Assembly: GCA_018398805.1 (NCBI GenBank)
Contig: JAGFBZ010001895.1
Span: 2,229,001-2,293,000, forward strand
Source of the DNA: Hirundichthys speculiger
Lineage: Eukaryota > Chordata > Actinopteri > Beloniformes > Exocoetidae
Reading direction: 5' to 3'
DNA length: 64,000 nt
Positions 38,340 to 50,600 of this stretch are shown in pieces (the first letter of the stretch is position 1; every line of letters begins with the position of its first letter). The notes beneath the pieces were generated by a model. The model ran no database searches, was not told where the DNA came from, and saw nothing but the letters and a program-made list of their open reading frames with translations. The position numbers were made by a program, and so were the translations under genes.

Positions 38340-38425
38340 CTGATGACGTGTTTTCTGGCTGCAGCTGAGCAGTTGATCCAGTCTGGATTTTCTTTGTGGG
38401 AGATCTCTTTGCTGGCAACTGGTTC
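38340..38425 (-). CDS. palm3: Paralemmin-3-like protein, internal exon
   Basis: An 86-nt exon with acceptor GTCTGTGACAG (38427-38426) and a strong donor CATCAG|GTAAGA (38339-38338). In the frame that links to the next exon it reads EPVASKEISHKENPDWINCS then AAARKHVI. All three frames are open, so the choice rests on phase alone: phase 0 in, phase 2 out, matching the 35-nt exon. In paralemmins this region between the coiled coil and the C-terminal half is poorly conserved, so sequence gives little support. Confidence 0.55.
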
Positions 38426-39865
38426 CTGTCACAGACATACCAGCAAACACACAATGATTCAGAGCAGTGGTCCTGGTTAAAGATACCTTGGGTGTCCGTG
38501 TGTTAAAGTGTCCAGTTCCTTCACTTATTTAACCCGGTTATGGTTAACCAACAAATATTTCTGTGGCAAAAATACTTCACTCACATCCAAAGAAACGAAG
38601 TGGTTTGTGTGTATATGTGAAACTCTTTTGATGTCCATGTCCGCAGATTGTAAATTGAATAGACTTTAAACTGCATGCAGTCTCCTCTCCTGTTGGATCA
38701 GCTGCTGCTTATTTGTGCTCATTTACTGTTTCTAAGCCAAGATTTTTTTTCTGCTCTTTTCTTTACGCAGAAGCTCTGTGGCTTGAAATGGTAGTGTGCA
38801 TATTTGAATTTTTAATAATTATTGAAAATACCGATTAGATATTCACACACATGTCCAGTTCTCATTGATTTTGACAGTTAAAATAATAATATAATATGAC
38901 CTGTGGACAACAAAACAAACAAAAAAAAAAATCTCTGATAAGATTCAGATAATGTGCATCGGCATCTTCCATCTAAGAAGACAGATCAGATTTTCCCCAT
39001 TAATGCAACTCATATGTCAGATATGCACCTGCTCTCCTCTTTATTTTTATGCTTTAAAATATGCCTCACCCTTTGTTTACCTCTAAGAAGGCTTTGGAAA
39101 GGAATAACATGGACAATATCTTATGCGTGTTGCAGAAAGAACTTCAAGAATAACAAGGTGGACTTTCTGTCACAGTATTAGTGTTAGTGAACTACCAGCT
39201 AACAGCATAACAGTATAAATGAGGACATACTGTGGAACGCTGAGGAGGTGTGCCACTGTGCTATAGCAAATAGCTCCATATACTGTATCTACTTTTTATC
39301 TGCCTTCATTAAACATAGCACCGTTTTTTTTTTTTTTTTTTTTACCCCTTTCCTTTACTTATTTTTCTAGATCAGTAGACAAGTTCATCTTTTTTGAAAA
39401 CTGCTTCCGTAAGTGTCAACCAGTGCACATGCAGATATCAGATATGGGCTTTTAAAAGAGAAAAGGGGAGGATCAATTCAATTTCATGCAAAGCTACAAA
39501 CATAAAACATGAAATGACACAAACACATTGCATGATATAACTGCCAGTACTGACAGTACAGATGCCGTTATTCTAGAGATCACGTTTCACAGTCTGCCAC
39601 CTGGTAGTAGTCTTCTGCCATTTTGTCTGTACTACAGGTACCATGTTGGATGTCCTTAGATGACCAAAGGTGACAGACTGTGGTTGTCTGAGGAGCCTGA
39701 AACTCAACAGTGTCTAGAATTATTCACTTCAAGAGACTAGGACACACAGAAATATTTTTCCATCAATCAGATTAGAAGCTTGACATCACCTTCCTGTCCG
39801 CTTTGTGAATATTAGACCACCAAAAGAGGACCTGCCTTGCTCCGCTTGACCTTTGCCTTGAAAGC
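38426..39865. other. Probable paralemmin-gene intron
   Basis: If the gene continues upstream, this is intron. No exon seen. A run of about 20 T lies at 39325-39344. Confidence 0.4.
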
Positions 39866-40174
39866 AACTTCATGGCTGAGTTGCTGTCATTCCCAAACAC
39901 TACCATTTCCTTATAATACAGCTGAAAGTTGACTGTGGAATATTTAGGAGCGAGGAAATTTCACGACTGGGTTTGTTGCACAGGTGTCATCCTATCACAG
40001 TTCCACGCTGGAATTCACTGAGCTCCTGAGAGAGACCCGTTCTTTCACTAATGTTTGTAGAAACAGTCTGCATGTCTAGGTGCTTGATTTTATACACCTG
40101 TGGTCATGGAAGTGACTGGAACACCTGATTCTGATCATTTGGATGGGTGAGCAAATACTTTTGGCAATATAGTG
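39866..40174 (-). mobile_element. Truncated Tc1-like transposon (5' end only)
   Basis: On the minus strand this is the first 309 bp of the same Tc1 family as the element at 47.5 kb. It has the terminal CACTATATTGCCAAAAGTA at 40174 with a TA beside it (40175-40176), then the 5' untranslated region and the start of the transposase frame up to the ACTCAGCCATGAAGT region. Homology stops abruptly at 39866; the transposase body and the other terminal repeat are absent. Confidence 0.85.
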
Positions 40175-41774
40175 TATCTCGAGTAATCTCTGTTTGTTGA
40201 TGCCTTTTTCCTGTCTTCTGTCTAGCGGCTAGACAGTCTAGCCAGATAGCTGCCCTTCGCGAGCCTTGACTTCTGCTCGAGCTTTCCTCTTGTTAATAGA
40301 GAGTCATTATTTTCACTTTCACCTTGAGCATGTTCATGAAGTCTGACTGCATTGAAGTGAGGATTCAAAGGAATCTGTTGGGTTCGTTAGCAAGGGCGAT
40401 TTTTTTTTTGTATGATTTGAATTAAATTGGAATGAAATTAGATAATAAGTGGATTATATTGAATTGGATTTAATAAAAATATAATTTAATTATAAATAGA
40501 TTGCATTTGACTGTATTTGAGAAATATATATACCTTTTGGACAAAGCCAACCTGCTCATTGTGATGTAGCTTCATACTGTGCAGACATGTGACGCATGTT
40601 AACCTTCTCATTTAGTCTCATTTAGTTCATTTCACTAACATATTTCCTAAAACGTCTGATTATTTCTTTAAATTACTACAATCTGTGGCCTGTGTCTATA
40701 TTAAGAGGAAGAAAGGAAATATAAAATAAACAAATAAATAAATAAATGACTTTATTTACTCAAACTGAAAAGCAGCTTCTTCAGTACCTTCAGTTGCCAT
40801 TTAGATGAACAGAAACATCCTTCCTAAACTGTGGAAAAGACAAAGGAAAGCTTTGTTGCATCTTCATGCTAAACCCATTCAGCTGCAGTACGGACGGTTT
40901 GGCTCTGCTGCTGGCAGTGCACATGCCAGAGGAGGCAGCAGGTGGTTGGGGAATGCAGAGATGTGTTGCACAAATACGTTTGGGTGGCAGGCATGGAGCT
41001 GTGTGCACGGAACAGCATGGAGCTCCTGGCAGCAAAGATAATTGTTTATTTCCAACAGGGCATATTCTGCAGGGAATAGTGATGTAGTTAATGTCCCTAG
41101 TGGCTCTGAGCAAGAATCTCCCATCCAATATCAAAATAATTTGCCTTTCCACCCTTTTCATCAGCCATTTTCCTCATTGTGTTTTCCTCTGTGAAGCTAT
41201 CGTAACTACAGGCAGCGTTTTCACTGAATTTATTTTGGATTCTGTAATATTTTGCTCATCAGACAACCCTAAGATACAACACTTTCCTGTTTTTTCTTTC
41301 TTTTCTAAGACTAAGTCAGAGACAAAACAATCTCAAGCAATTCCACCCAGAACATCAGAGCAACACTTGAGCCAGCAAGCAGATCAATCTGGCATACATA
41401 AGGTATGAGATCAAGGCAGGGCGGGTTAGTTTTTAACACGAAGCAGCTGGAAAGAATCAGGAACATGGAAACTAGAGCTCTTCATCCCCTCATCAGTTTT
41501 CACTGCATACATGGAAATGAACCAACTCATGCTGTTAAATTTGCCTAAACTTGTATAATAAAGGAATAATTACACATTTTGCACTCATTTGCTTTCTTGT
41601 AAAGGATCAGATGAGACTATCAATGCCATTATTATGTAAAAATGAAAAATAACTGTAATTCAAATAAGACTTTCTGGTTGAATTGAGGTGCTGTCATATG
41701 ACTTCTTGCATACCCCTTTAAAGGCACATGATTAGACTGGGATGAGGAAATATCACCGTGACATGGATTCAGAC

Positions 41775-41838
41775 CTTTTTCTGGGCTGCCTCTGAGCACT
41801 CCTTCAGGCTTCTCTTCTTCCCTCTGCAGATGCCATTC
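41775..41838 (-). CDS. Candidate upstream paralemmin exon
   Basis: A 64-nt open segment follows an excellent pyrimidine-rich acceptor (CTTCTCCTCCTGTTTAG at 41840-41839). In one frame it reads NGICRGKKRSLKECSEAAQKK, taking two bases from upstream and ending in phase 0, exactly what the 38340-38425 exon needs. The donor, AAAAAG|GTCTGA, is poor, and I cannot match the peptide to a known paralemmin block. Treat as a guess. Confidence 0.3.
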
Positions 41839-42573
41839 CTAAACAGGAGGAGAAGTTGGATTTGAAAGAAGGCAGTTTGAAAATAACTTTTTCGTGCTCT
41901 CTTTCTCTCTTGTCTCAGACAAAAAGGTGAGCCACCAAACATGGGGGATAGTAAGAACACAGCTTAAATGTTACTGACTTTACAGCCTCAACTTTAACCG
42001 TTTTCACTGAAAATGTAAACACCATTTCCACCAGTAAAATAAACATTTCTGTAATTTAAAGGAAACAATTCTGTTTTTATAATTACTTACCCCTCAGTTG
42101 AATTAGTCCTAATAAAATAGGTTATTTTTATATGAAGCAAAGGAATCGGCTGTACGTTCTCAGACTAACACCAGTAAGATCTTGGTGTGAGAACACTGTA
42201 CTCTGGGTTACACCCGCTTTTTAACATAATTCTGTGGTAACTCCCTTTTGCTGTCATGGTCTCTAAAGACAAGAGCTCCCTCTGTTTGAAAGCAAGCCGG
42301 AGAGAAACAGACAGAGACAGGCGGAGGGGGGGATATTTTTAGGAGACGTGACCGAGATATTAAAGTGGGGACATACAGCTGGCCTTAGTGCAGGGATGCC
42401 GAAAGACATAGTTCAGTGACACAGCACACTGTGGGCACGCTGAGGCATATCTATACCACTTATGTAAGCTATGAATGTGCAGAGGTCAAGTCAAGAGGGC
42501 CAGACGCATTAATGATGAATACAGACAAACATGGATATACCTTTCCCCATACAAAAACTGGCATTTGTGAAGT

Positions 42574-42616
42574 TCTCTTCTCCTCTCTTCTCTTCTCTTC
42601 TCTTCTCTTCTCTTCT
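42574..42616. repeat. (TCTTC)n microsatellite
   Basis: About eight CTTCT pentamers, with one irregular unit near the left end. Confidence 0.95.
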
Positions 42617-45300
42617 CTACTTCTGTGACAGAATGATGCTGCATCCATGACAGCCTGTTGCAGGAGCTCTGGTCAAGTTGTGTTCTTTTTTTGTATTTAC
42701 ATTTAGTGAAATTTTCCCATTAAAACACAAAACTCTAAAGCGTTTTTCAACATGTGTTCCCTGACTATGATAGATATGATGATGTATATAACATTCAACT
42801 CTCTTTTTGTAACACCTCCTACTTTATAAGCGTTTATTGATGAATTTTCTTTTTTTCATTTATTTATTCCTAATTTAGAATGCAACAGTATCATTTGGGG
42901 GATTGATAAAGTATCAATCCAATTTTATTCAATTTTTTCTTTTAACTGCCTGCATATTAGTGCCAAAATCTGGCTAAACCTTTTCTTTTTTTTTTTTTTT
43001 AAATTGGATATATACACAATTTAATCTTGCAGCAGATGGTCATTTTTGTTGAGAATGTTCCCTTTGACAGCCGAATCTAACATACTTTATTAACTCCTTT
43101 AGTTGCAGAGATAGTAAATGTTGTTTCTCTATACCTCTTCAGGGGCCTTTGCTCTGAATTTGTGCAAATGACCACTTTTGTTATTTTTGCCCTTCATACG
43201 TGGCCCAACAACTCCATGTGTGAGGAAAAGACTCACTTGTGTTTGGTGTGAGTTTGCTCGACACATGTCTTCAGACCGTTAACCATCAAGTCAGATGATT
43301 ATTTTTATGGGAGGTGAAAGTTAATGTTGGTTCAAGAAACTGGACCGGACCGTAAAGGAGCAAAAGTAATGAGCAGAAGAAGTGGTTGTTGGAAGTTCTT
43401 TCATTCATTTACACTTTGACAAAAAGGTCTTGAAAAGTTGAGATAAACATAATTCTAATAATCCAAGTACAAGTTTCCTCCCTGTGCGTTCCTTGTGCAC
43501 CTGGAACTCAGATTTATGACATGCCACATATTACAACTTACACATATGTACATATTTTTTACATTAGGATTTCATTAAAAGCACCATGAATTCAGTTCAG
43601 TTCAATAAAAAAAAAAATACTTTTTTCATCAATTAAAGATGGAATTATTACAGTCATTGGTATTATTAAAACAAATAATATATATCCCTATATTTATTTT
43701 TAACCACCAGGTGACTAAAACATCTGAGTAAGACTTGGAAGAATAACAAGACTTGACTATGACTGGAATCATCCAAAGGGGGTCATACCTTACACATCAG
43801 CAGACTGATGCAAAATAGTATCAGTAATACACTTGGTTTAAAGAACTAGAATATGCTAGACAAAATATATGAGGCACTTAGGAAAAACATCTTGCAGGTG
43901 TCAAGGAGAGAGGGAACTAAGAGAGTTCAGACATAAATAGAAGGCCCAAGGCCAGAACTAAGTACACCAATCTAACCATCGTCAGACAGGGACAAAATGT
44001 TTAACATTCCACCACATATGGTTACTTGTCACAACAGGTGGTAAAAAAATGAAAAAGTAACCAAGGAAATCCCTCAAGCAGCGCAGTATCCATGAATACA
44101 ATGAAAAATAGCTCAAAATCCAATTACATCAGAAAAAGACTTGAAAGACTCGAAAAACTTTAAAATATGCTCACTGTTAGCAAAAACACCACGGTGCTAC
44201 TCCAGTAAGTTGCCATCATAAGTGGAGCTACTCTAGAATGTTCTGATGCTTTGACACAGCAACAACGCAAGCAGTTGCGTTGTCGCCACACAAAATGCAA
44301 CAAAAAAGACTTTTGTTCTCATTAAAACAACGGTAACAGTTTCAAGTTTCAAGGAATAACTGCTTATTTTTAAGAAGGTGTTGTCTAGCTGGAGCCAGCT
44401 TGCATTCCTGCTAACAGCAAAAAAGCAGCCAAAGTCATTTGGGAATTGTCCTTGTGGGACAACAGCAAATCATTTTTTGACACAATGTCACACATCAGCA
44501 TTGAAGAAACTAGCTTATAGAGCATCAGCTGACTCATAAAGGCAATTACAGAAGAGGAGAACAGAGGATTAGAGAATGACAAGCGAGGGCTGACAGCATC
44601 ATGAAAGTGATTTAACCTAAATGCTGATGGGGGAATCCAAAGAGCTAAAAATTGCAAGAGTTCCTTTGAGGTGCTTTAAAGAATTTGACAGCATTCAACA
44701 CACACATGAACTTCACTCTGCTTCTGTTTTCAGCTTTTCCATTTTTAGGGGTTTTGGGTTAGGAGTGATTCCAGGCAGGTGAGCAGCATTGTATGCCTGC
44801 TCTCGCCCCTCTACTGGGTATATTCCAATTGTTTGTCCTGCTATTGGTCTATTTAATACAAAACCAACAAGAAGTATAAATGTCTCGCATGCCTCCCGAT
44901 GTCCCTGGCCTACAGCTTTCTGCTGTGGTTAACACTGGCTATGGATTTGCACCATCTTACCTTTTGGTTGATCCTCTCTCTATGTGTGATCCAGTCTGGT
45001 TGGTGCTCATCCTCTGCAATCTGCAACAGGCAGATGCTTCTGGTAAATCCACCTTGGTTTGTTGCTTTCCTTGGTGGTGGTGACGCCTTGCTCCATTCAT
45101 AGTGGTTGTTGTTGCTGTTTGCTTGGAAATTTCTCCCAATGTTGGTATACCCTTTCATGACTCTGCACTGAAGGAGATGGCATCAGGACTGCTGGCGCAG
45201 GCCACATGTGGAAGATTAGAAAGAAACAGCAGAAACTGCCTTTTAAATTGCATTATGGCATTTATTCACTCTTTAAGGCAAGTATGAGTTCTTTCAGTTT

Positions 45301-45540
45301 TAATTTTCAGAACAAAAAAAATTATAAATTATAAAATTATAAAAACACAGAGGCTGCTGAGGGTCCGAATCAGTTGCTGTAAATCCCAACATGATATACT
45401 CTTCTTTATAAAGTCTCTTTTTGCTCTCTGTTTTTGTTTCCTTTCCAGTAGCTAAGGGTCTGCTATGTCCAGAACAAGTGGTCTTTTTTTTTGATACGGG
45501 CCATCTCTCCATGTTGTCAAGTTGAAACATCGTCATCTAC
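45301..45540 (-). mobile_element. Possible hAT/BED-type transposase N-terminal remnant
   Basis: An open minus-strand frame starting near 45536 includes KKRLYKEEYIMLGFTATDSD then PQQPLC. The YKEEYxxLGFT pattern followed by a cysteine resembles the N-terminal region of hAT-derived ZBED/SCAND3/FAM200-type proteins. The frame ends soon after in AT-rich sequence, so at most this is a fragment. No terminal repeats were found around it. Confidence 0.4.
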
Positions 45541-47466
45541 TTCTTTTTTCCCCTCTTCTTATTCTTTTTTGTGTTACTGTGCTTATGGTCTTTGTTTTTT
45601 TTAATTGCAATTTCAAATGCTAACTTGAATTTTGCAAGTTAATGAGTCCCCCCTCCCAGCTTCTTTCAAATATTTCACAATAAAAGCATGTTTTTAAGAA
45701 ATGAATGGTGTATGCCAACTGAAATGCTAGAGGGCTCGTAATTTGAAAAGCATCCAGATTGTGTTAAGTTTGTATGAACACTGTCATGCAGTAACTTCAA
45801 CAATGTGAACAGGTGCAAGATTTCGTATTGAAATACAATGAATTACACTTGTGAAAGAGAAAAAGGTCATGTTGCTCTGTAGTTTAGGTAGATAAAGGTC
45901 TTGGTCACATTTGAGTAATATAATAATCCATTTTGATACATTTCAGAGGATCTTTTTAAAAAATATATGTCATTATCATGGACCCACGGACCCCTTGTAA
46001 TTACACCATGGACCACTAGGGGTCCACGATGATGAAACATATTTCTACGCCTGTGGTCTTTATTTATAAAATCCTAAAGAAAATAATTGAATGAAGGAAT
46101 TAAATCCTTCTGCAAGTTAGAATAAGAAGAAGAATTTAATACAGACGTGCGGTTGAATGTTTGCTATACTGTTAAAAGTCACTAACACATCCATAACTGA
46201 AGTGTTAGTGACAACATTTAGCTTTACTTTAACCACATATGCTTTAATATGTGCAGAGGCCTCTTGTAAAAAAGTGCTCTATGGTTCATAATGCTGACAG
46301 ACTTCATGCCCACACTACATCAAAGCTGTTCACTGCAAAAGACGGCCTCTTTGAAGTCAGCCAGCTCAAAAACCCTTTGAGATGCATCATAATTTACCAT
46401 TAATGAGTGTTTGTTATTTCAAAAGAGATAAAGGAGTTTGTGCTTCAGGCTGTCAGATGAATTGCACCACTCAACCTGAAAACAGTAACTTAACATCACC
46501 ATTTCATCAATTCCTGTCCTTCAGTGTACTTTTCTTGCAGCAACTTAATCATAAATTGATCTACATCTTTGAATAAGTTTGTCATCTGATTGAAATATAA
46601 TTGATAATTGCAAAAATAATCCATTTCCTGTTTCAGAATAATAAAAAAAATCCTGTTTACTTTTGTCATAAAAAGCAATGAACTAAATATTGGATCAATT
46701 TCTGCAGAAATAAAAGATTTTAGATCTATACACCACACTGACACCCTGAGGACTTTAACGTTTATACTATATTCCTTTTTTGGTTATTTAGCCTTTATCC
46801 AGGAAATTTACAAATAATCTGTCATAATCAGTTTACAGATTAGCAATTTTTCAAGTGAGAAACAATGTTCAAATTTCAGTATGAAAGCCTTTCACAAATA
46901 TTAATCGCTTAATTTGGTTAAAAGACAGTCTTTTTCACTCGAATGGGTCCCACAGGAAAGGCAGGCAAAGGAGTGTAATATAAATCCGTGTTAGAAATGT
47001 TATGGGTGAGGGAGAGGTGGTTCTTGAAGGTAGTGACTAGAGAGAGTTGTTGTTGATCTGATAACATCTGGTTTCATGTGTCCCAGTTATGGAACCACAG
47101 ACAACAAAAGCCTGGAATGAGAGATATAGAGGATGACAATGTTTCCAAGAAGACACATGTCATGTAACCTCTTTGGCTGATTAAACAACAGATGCAATGC
47201 AGCAATGTTCAAATAAAAGAGTTTCAACTTTGAAAGAACACTCAGTGAGGTAAAACTCAAAAGGCTGTACTTGGCCCAAGATGTCCATTACAGAGGTATA
47301 GGCAGAAGAATGCAGATTTTTACTGTGTGAAAAGCTATTGAGAGCTCTAGCAAGAATCTAAGGAGAAGCTCCACAGTAATGAACAAGCCAGACAATTGGT
47401 TTGTTCTGGTGGTGGAGTGACTCTAAAAGCCAGATGGATTGAAATCAAGAAGTATAGATTTTAATG
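45541..47466. other. Non-coding, nothing clear
   Basis: No exon recognised. A small imperfect inverted motif with CACGGACCCC and AGGGGTCCACG lies at 45980-46030 and may be the remains of a MITE. Confidence 0.4.
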
Positions 47467-47468
47467 TA

Positions 47469-48701
47469 CACTATTGCCAAATGTATTTGCTCACCCATCC
47501 AAATTAACAGAATCAGGTGTTCCAATCACTTCCATGGCCACAGGTGTATAAAATTCAGCACCTAGGCATGCAGACTGTTTCTACAAACATTAGTGAAAGA
47601 ATGTGTCGCTCTCAGGAGCTCAGTGAATTCCAGCGTGGAACTGTGATAGAACGACACCTGTGAAACAAATCCAGTCATGAAATTTCCTCCCTCCTAAATA
47701 TTCCACAGTCAACTGTCAGCTGTATTATAAGGAAATGGAAGTGTTTGGGAACGACAGCAACTCAGCCATGAAGTGGTAGGACACGTAAACTGACAGAGCG
47801 GGGTTCACTGTTGCTGAAGAACATAGTGTGAAGAGGTCACCAACTTTCTGCAGAGTCAATCACTACAGACCTCCAAACTTCATGTGGCCTTCAGATTAGC
47901 TCAACAACAGAACAGAGAGCTTCATGAATGAGGTTTCCATGGTGGAGCAGCTGCATCCAAGCCATACATCACCAAGAACAATGGAAAGCGTCAGATGCAG
48001 TGGTGTAAAGCAGCCACCACTGGACTCTAGAGCAGTGGAGGAACGTTCTCTGGAGTGAAGAATCACACTTCTCCATCTGGTAATCTGATGGAAGAGTCTG
48101 GGTTTGGTGGTTCCCAGGAGAACGGTACTTGTCTGACTGCATTGATCCAAGTGTAAAGTTTGGTGGAGGGGGGATTATGGTGTGGGGTTGTTTTTCAGGA
48201 GCTGGGCTTGGCCCCTTAGTTCCAGTGAAAGGATCTCTGAATGCTTCAGCAGACCAAGACATTTTGGACAATTCAATGCTCCCAACTTTGTGGGAACAGT
48301 TTGGAGCTGGACCCTTCCTCTTCCAACATGACTGTGCACCAGTGCACAAAGCAAGGTCCATAAAGACATGGATGGAAGAGTCTGATGTGGATGAACTTGA
48401 CTGGCCTGCACAGAGTCCTGACCTCAACCTGATAGAAGACCTTTGGAATGAATTAGAGCAGAGACTGAGAACCAGACCTTCTGGTCCAACATCAGTGTTT
48501 GACCTCACAAATGTTCTTCTGGAAGAATGGTCAAAAATCCCCATGAACACACTCCTGAACCTTGTGGACAGCCTTCCCAGAAGAGTTGAAGCTGTTCTAG
48601 CTGGTAAAGGGTGGACCCACGTCATATTGATTAGGAATGGGATGAACTAAAGCTCATATGTGAGCCAAGGCTGGTCAGCGAATACTTTTGGCAATATAGT
48701 G
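47469..48701 (+). mobile_element. Tc1-like DNA transposon, nearly full length
   Basis: A 1233-bp element flanked by TA on both sides (47467-47468 and 48702-48703). The terminal repeats are CACTATTGCCAAATGTATTTG on the left and the inverse of GAATACTTTTGGCAATATAGTG on the right. The length is typical for Tc1/mariner elements of fish. The left repeat has acquired a few substitutions. The interior codes for one transposase, which is broken; see the separate entry. Confidence 0.95.
47600..48650 (+). pseudogene. Tc1-like transposase, broken
   Basis: A DDE-type transposase that would cut and paste the element at TA sites. The N-terminal part (from about 47602; RSQELSEFQRGTVIERH) hits a stop near 47660, and further frame changes follow through the DNA-binding half. 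The C-terminal catalytic part is open for 174 codons at 48129-48650. It has [13 protein letters not shown], then [13 protein letters not shown] containing the second catalytic Asp, then [20 protein letters not shown] with the third acidic residue. The first Asp would lie in the broken region (TSP-type stretch near 48050, frame uncertain). The protein is not made in active form from this copy. Confidence 0.9.
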
Positions 48702-49602
48702 TATTTTGTTGCTATTTACCCTCACTAGTTAGTTGCCATTTACATTTTGTTTAAACATAGTAGGTGCTGTGACAAGTCGGATACTGCAAATTCCTACAAA
48801 CAGGATGAAAAAACTGTTTTAATAACGTTCCATAAAAGCAGAGCCTGTTAATAATGACCATAGGACTTTCCTTTTTTAAGTGGAGCTGTGTGAAGCTTTT
48901 ACAAATATTTGCTGTCATTCCTGCAGTATGTAGCAGATGCAACATTTCTCTGTTTGGAGAATCAGGGAGAAATTCTGAAGAGGAACTTAACTAACCGCTA
49001 CTGAGAAAAGGGAGGACGGAGGAGCCAATTTTTTACTAAGATAATTTCATGTCAGTGTGAGTAATGCTGTATTAAATATGTTTACATGACATCACTTTTC
49101 TATCTAGCAGCTGTTTACTTTGTTACTCATTTTCCACATCAGAACGTCCATGTTCTAACATGGTGTGCAATCTGTTTAACACTGTATTGCAAAAATTAAA
49201 TATGTTACATATGTGTGTCTGATGAGAAAGTGACATTGTTTTAAAGACTAAGATGTTTACATCCATGTTCTTCACACAGTTCTATTTTGAAATAAAATAT
49301 GGGTTTATGAAGATTTACTATTCATTGTATTCTATTTTTCACAGTTGTCAAACCTTTTTTTTAATTAATGTATTTTTTTTATTGAGGTTGTGCATACAGT
49401 GTGTGCCCCAAGCCAGTAATGAAATGCAAGTGGATTTACATAAGCAGCCCACAGGTGAAGGCTTTGGCAGTAGACATTGTTCTGCAGTTGCGTCTTTATA
49501 ATATAACTTTGCTCCTCAAATTTAATTCAAATGACAAGGAAGACTAAAATGAGGACAAAAATATCCAGTCAGAAACGGGAGTGCACTGAATTTTTGTGAG
49601 AT

Positions 49603-49690
49603 ATGTAGGAGCAATAATGAGCTGCACTGCATGGAAGTTCTGTTCTGTTTGAATTTTAGAAAGAAACTCTTTGAGAGTCACTGACTGTCC
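49603..49690. repeat. Local duplication, copy A
   Basis: The segment with GAGCAATAATGAGCTGCACTG and GAAACTCTTTGAGAGTC is repeated with several substitutions at 50168-50250. No terminal inverted repeats were found, so this may be a segmental duplication rather than an element. Confidence 0.75.
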
Positions 49691-50167
49691 CCAGGGGAAG
49701 CGGTATCACCTCATGACAGCAGCCCCAGCTGAAGAATACAAACACACGCCAACACTGAATTTTTTTACCTTAAAGTGAGACAATATGAATATGATACCCT
49801 TGGTTTTAGTTGTCAATGAGTGAAGAAATGTATCGTGTTTTGGCTGCAGAAGGACACTGGGAACACTGATAACTGATAACTGTACAAGGATGAGGAGGTT
49901 TCGAGACTTGGAATTCAGAAAGGCAAATGGATGTGCTTTGCTGTGGATGACCCAGGAGAAAGCCCTAAGAACAAATAACATCACAATAAATCTTTATGAA
50001 TCCTGCACATCAGTCATATTTAGTCGCTCAGTAGGCTGATACAATACATGTATAAAACTGTAGGATTTGACGAGCTGTAGAAAATGACTAGTTTAATGAT
50101 AGTATCTTCTAAATGATTCTATCTGTAAAGAGCCCAACCCTTCTTTGTACTTTCCAGAACTTTGCAA

Positions 50168-50250
50168 GATATGAAGAAGCAATAATGAGCTGCACTGCAT
50201 AGAAGTTCTGTTCCGATTGAATATTAGAAAGAGACTCTTTGAGAGTCGTA
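50168..50250. repeat. Local duplication, copy B
   Basis: The second copy of the roughly 85-bp unit, about 565 bp downstream and in the same orientation. It shares the AATAATGAGCTGCACTGCAT core. Confidence 0.75.
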
Positions 50251-50457
50251 ACATCACCGACTGTTTGGAGAGCCCCTGGTGTTCATTGAGCTACTTGTTT
50301 GAGGGTGTTTCAGGCTCTGGGTACTTTCAACGCAGCTGTGTATATTCTGAAATCATAGACTATTTAGATTGCACAAAGAAGGATTTAAGTGGACTAATTA
50401 TGTGGTTTCTGGGTATAATTAGAAGTGCCAAAGCTTAAAAGATGTAGCGGTGCGTGG

Positions 50458-50600
50458 AGAATACCCATCCATCCATCCATCATCCATGCCCATTTAATCC
50501 TGTGCAGGGTCCCAGGGGTCTGCTGGAGTCTATCCCAGCTCTCGGGTGAAAGGCAGGGGTCCACCCTGGACAGGTCACCAGTCCATCACAGGACCTGTAG
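50458..50600 (-). mobile_element. LINE 3'-end fragment (L2/Maui-like)
   Basis: On the minus strand the segment runs from CCTGTGATGGACTGGTGACC through CCTGCACAGGATTAAATGGG to a (GATG/GGAT)n tail at 50453-50480. This GGTGACCTGTCCAGGGTG-type sequence is the standard 3' end of fish L2-like LINEs. Coding parts are absent. Confidence 0.8.

Larger units (their letters stand above)
40177..45300. other. Probable intron/intergenic sequence
   Basis: About 5 kb with little recognisable content: a candidate paralemmin exon at 41775-41838, a (TCTTC)n array at 42574, and T or A runs at 40399-40408, 42985-43000 and 43607-43617. Confidence 0.4.
48704..50457. other. Non-coding with a local duplication
   Basis: No exon recognised. 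It contains a pair of similar roughly 85-bp stretches (49603 and 50168). Confidence 0.45.

Noticed and set aside
45976..46030. Short inverted CACGGACCCC/AGGGGTCCACG motif as a MITE
   Set aside because: Too short, no target duplication found; kept only as a note in the non-coding entry.
47969..48625. Long minus-strand open frame over the Tc1 element
   Set aside because: Antisense shadow of the transposase frame.
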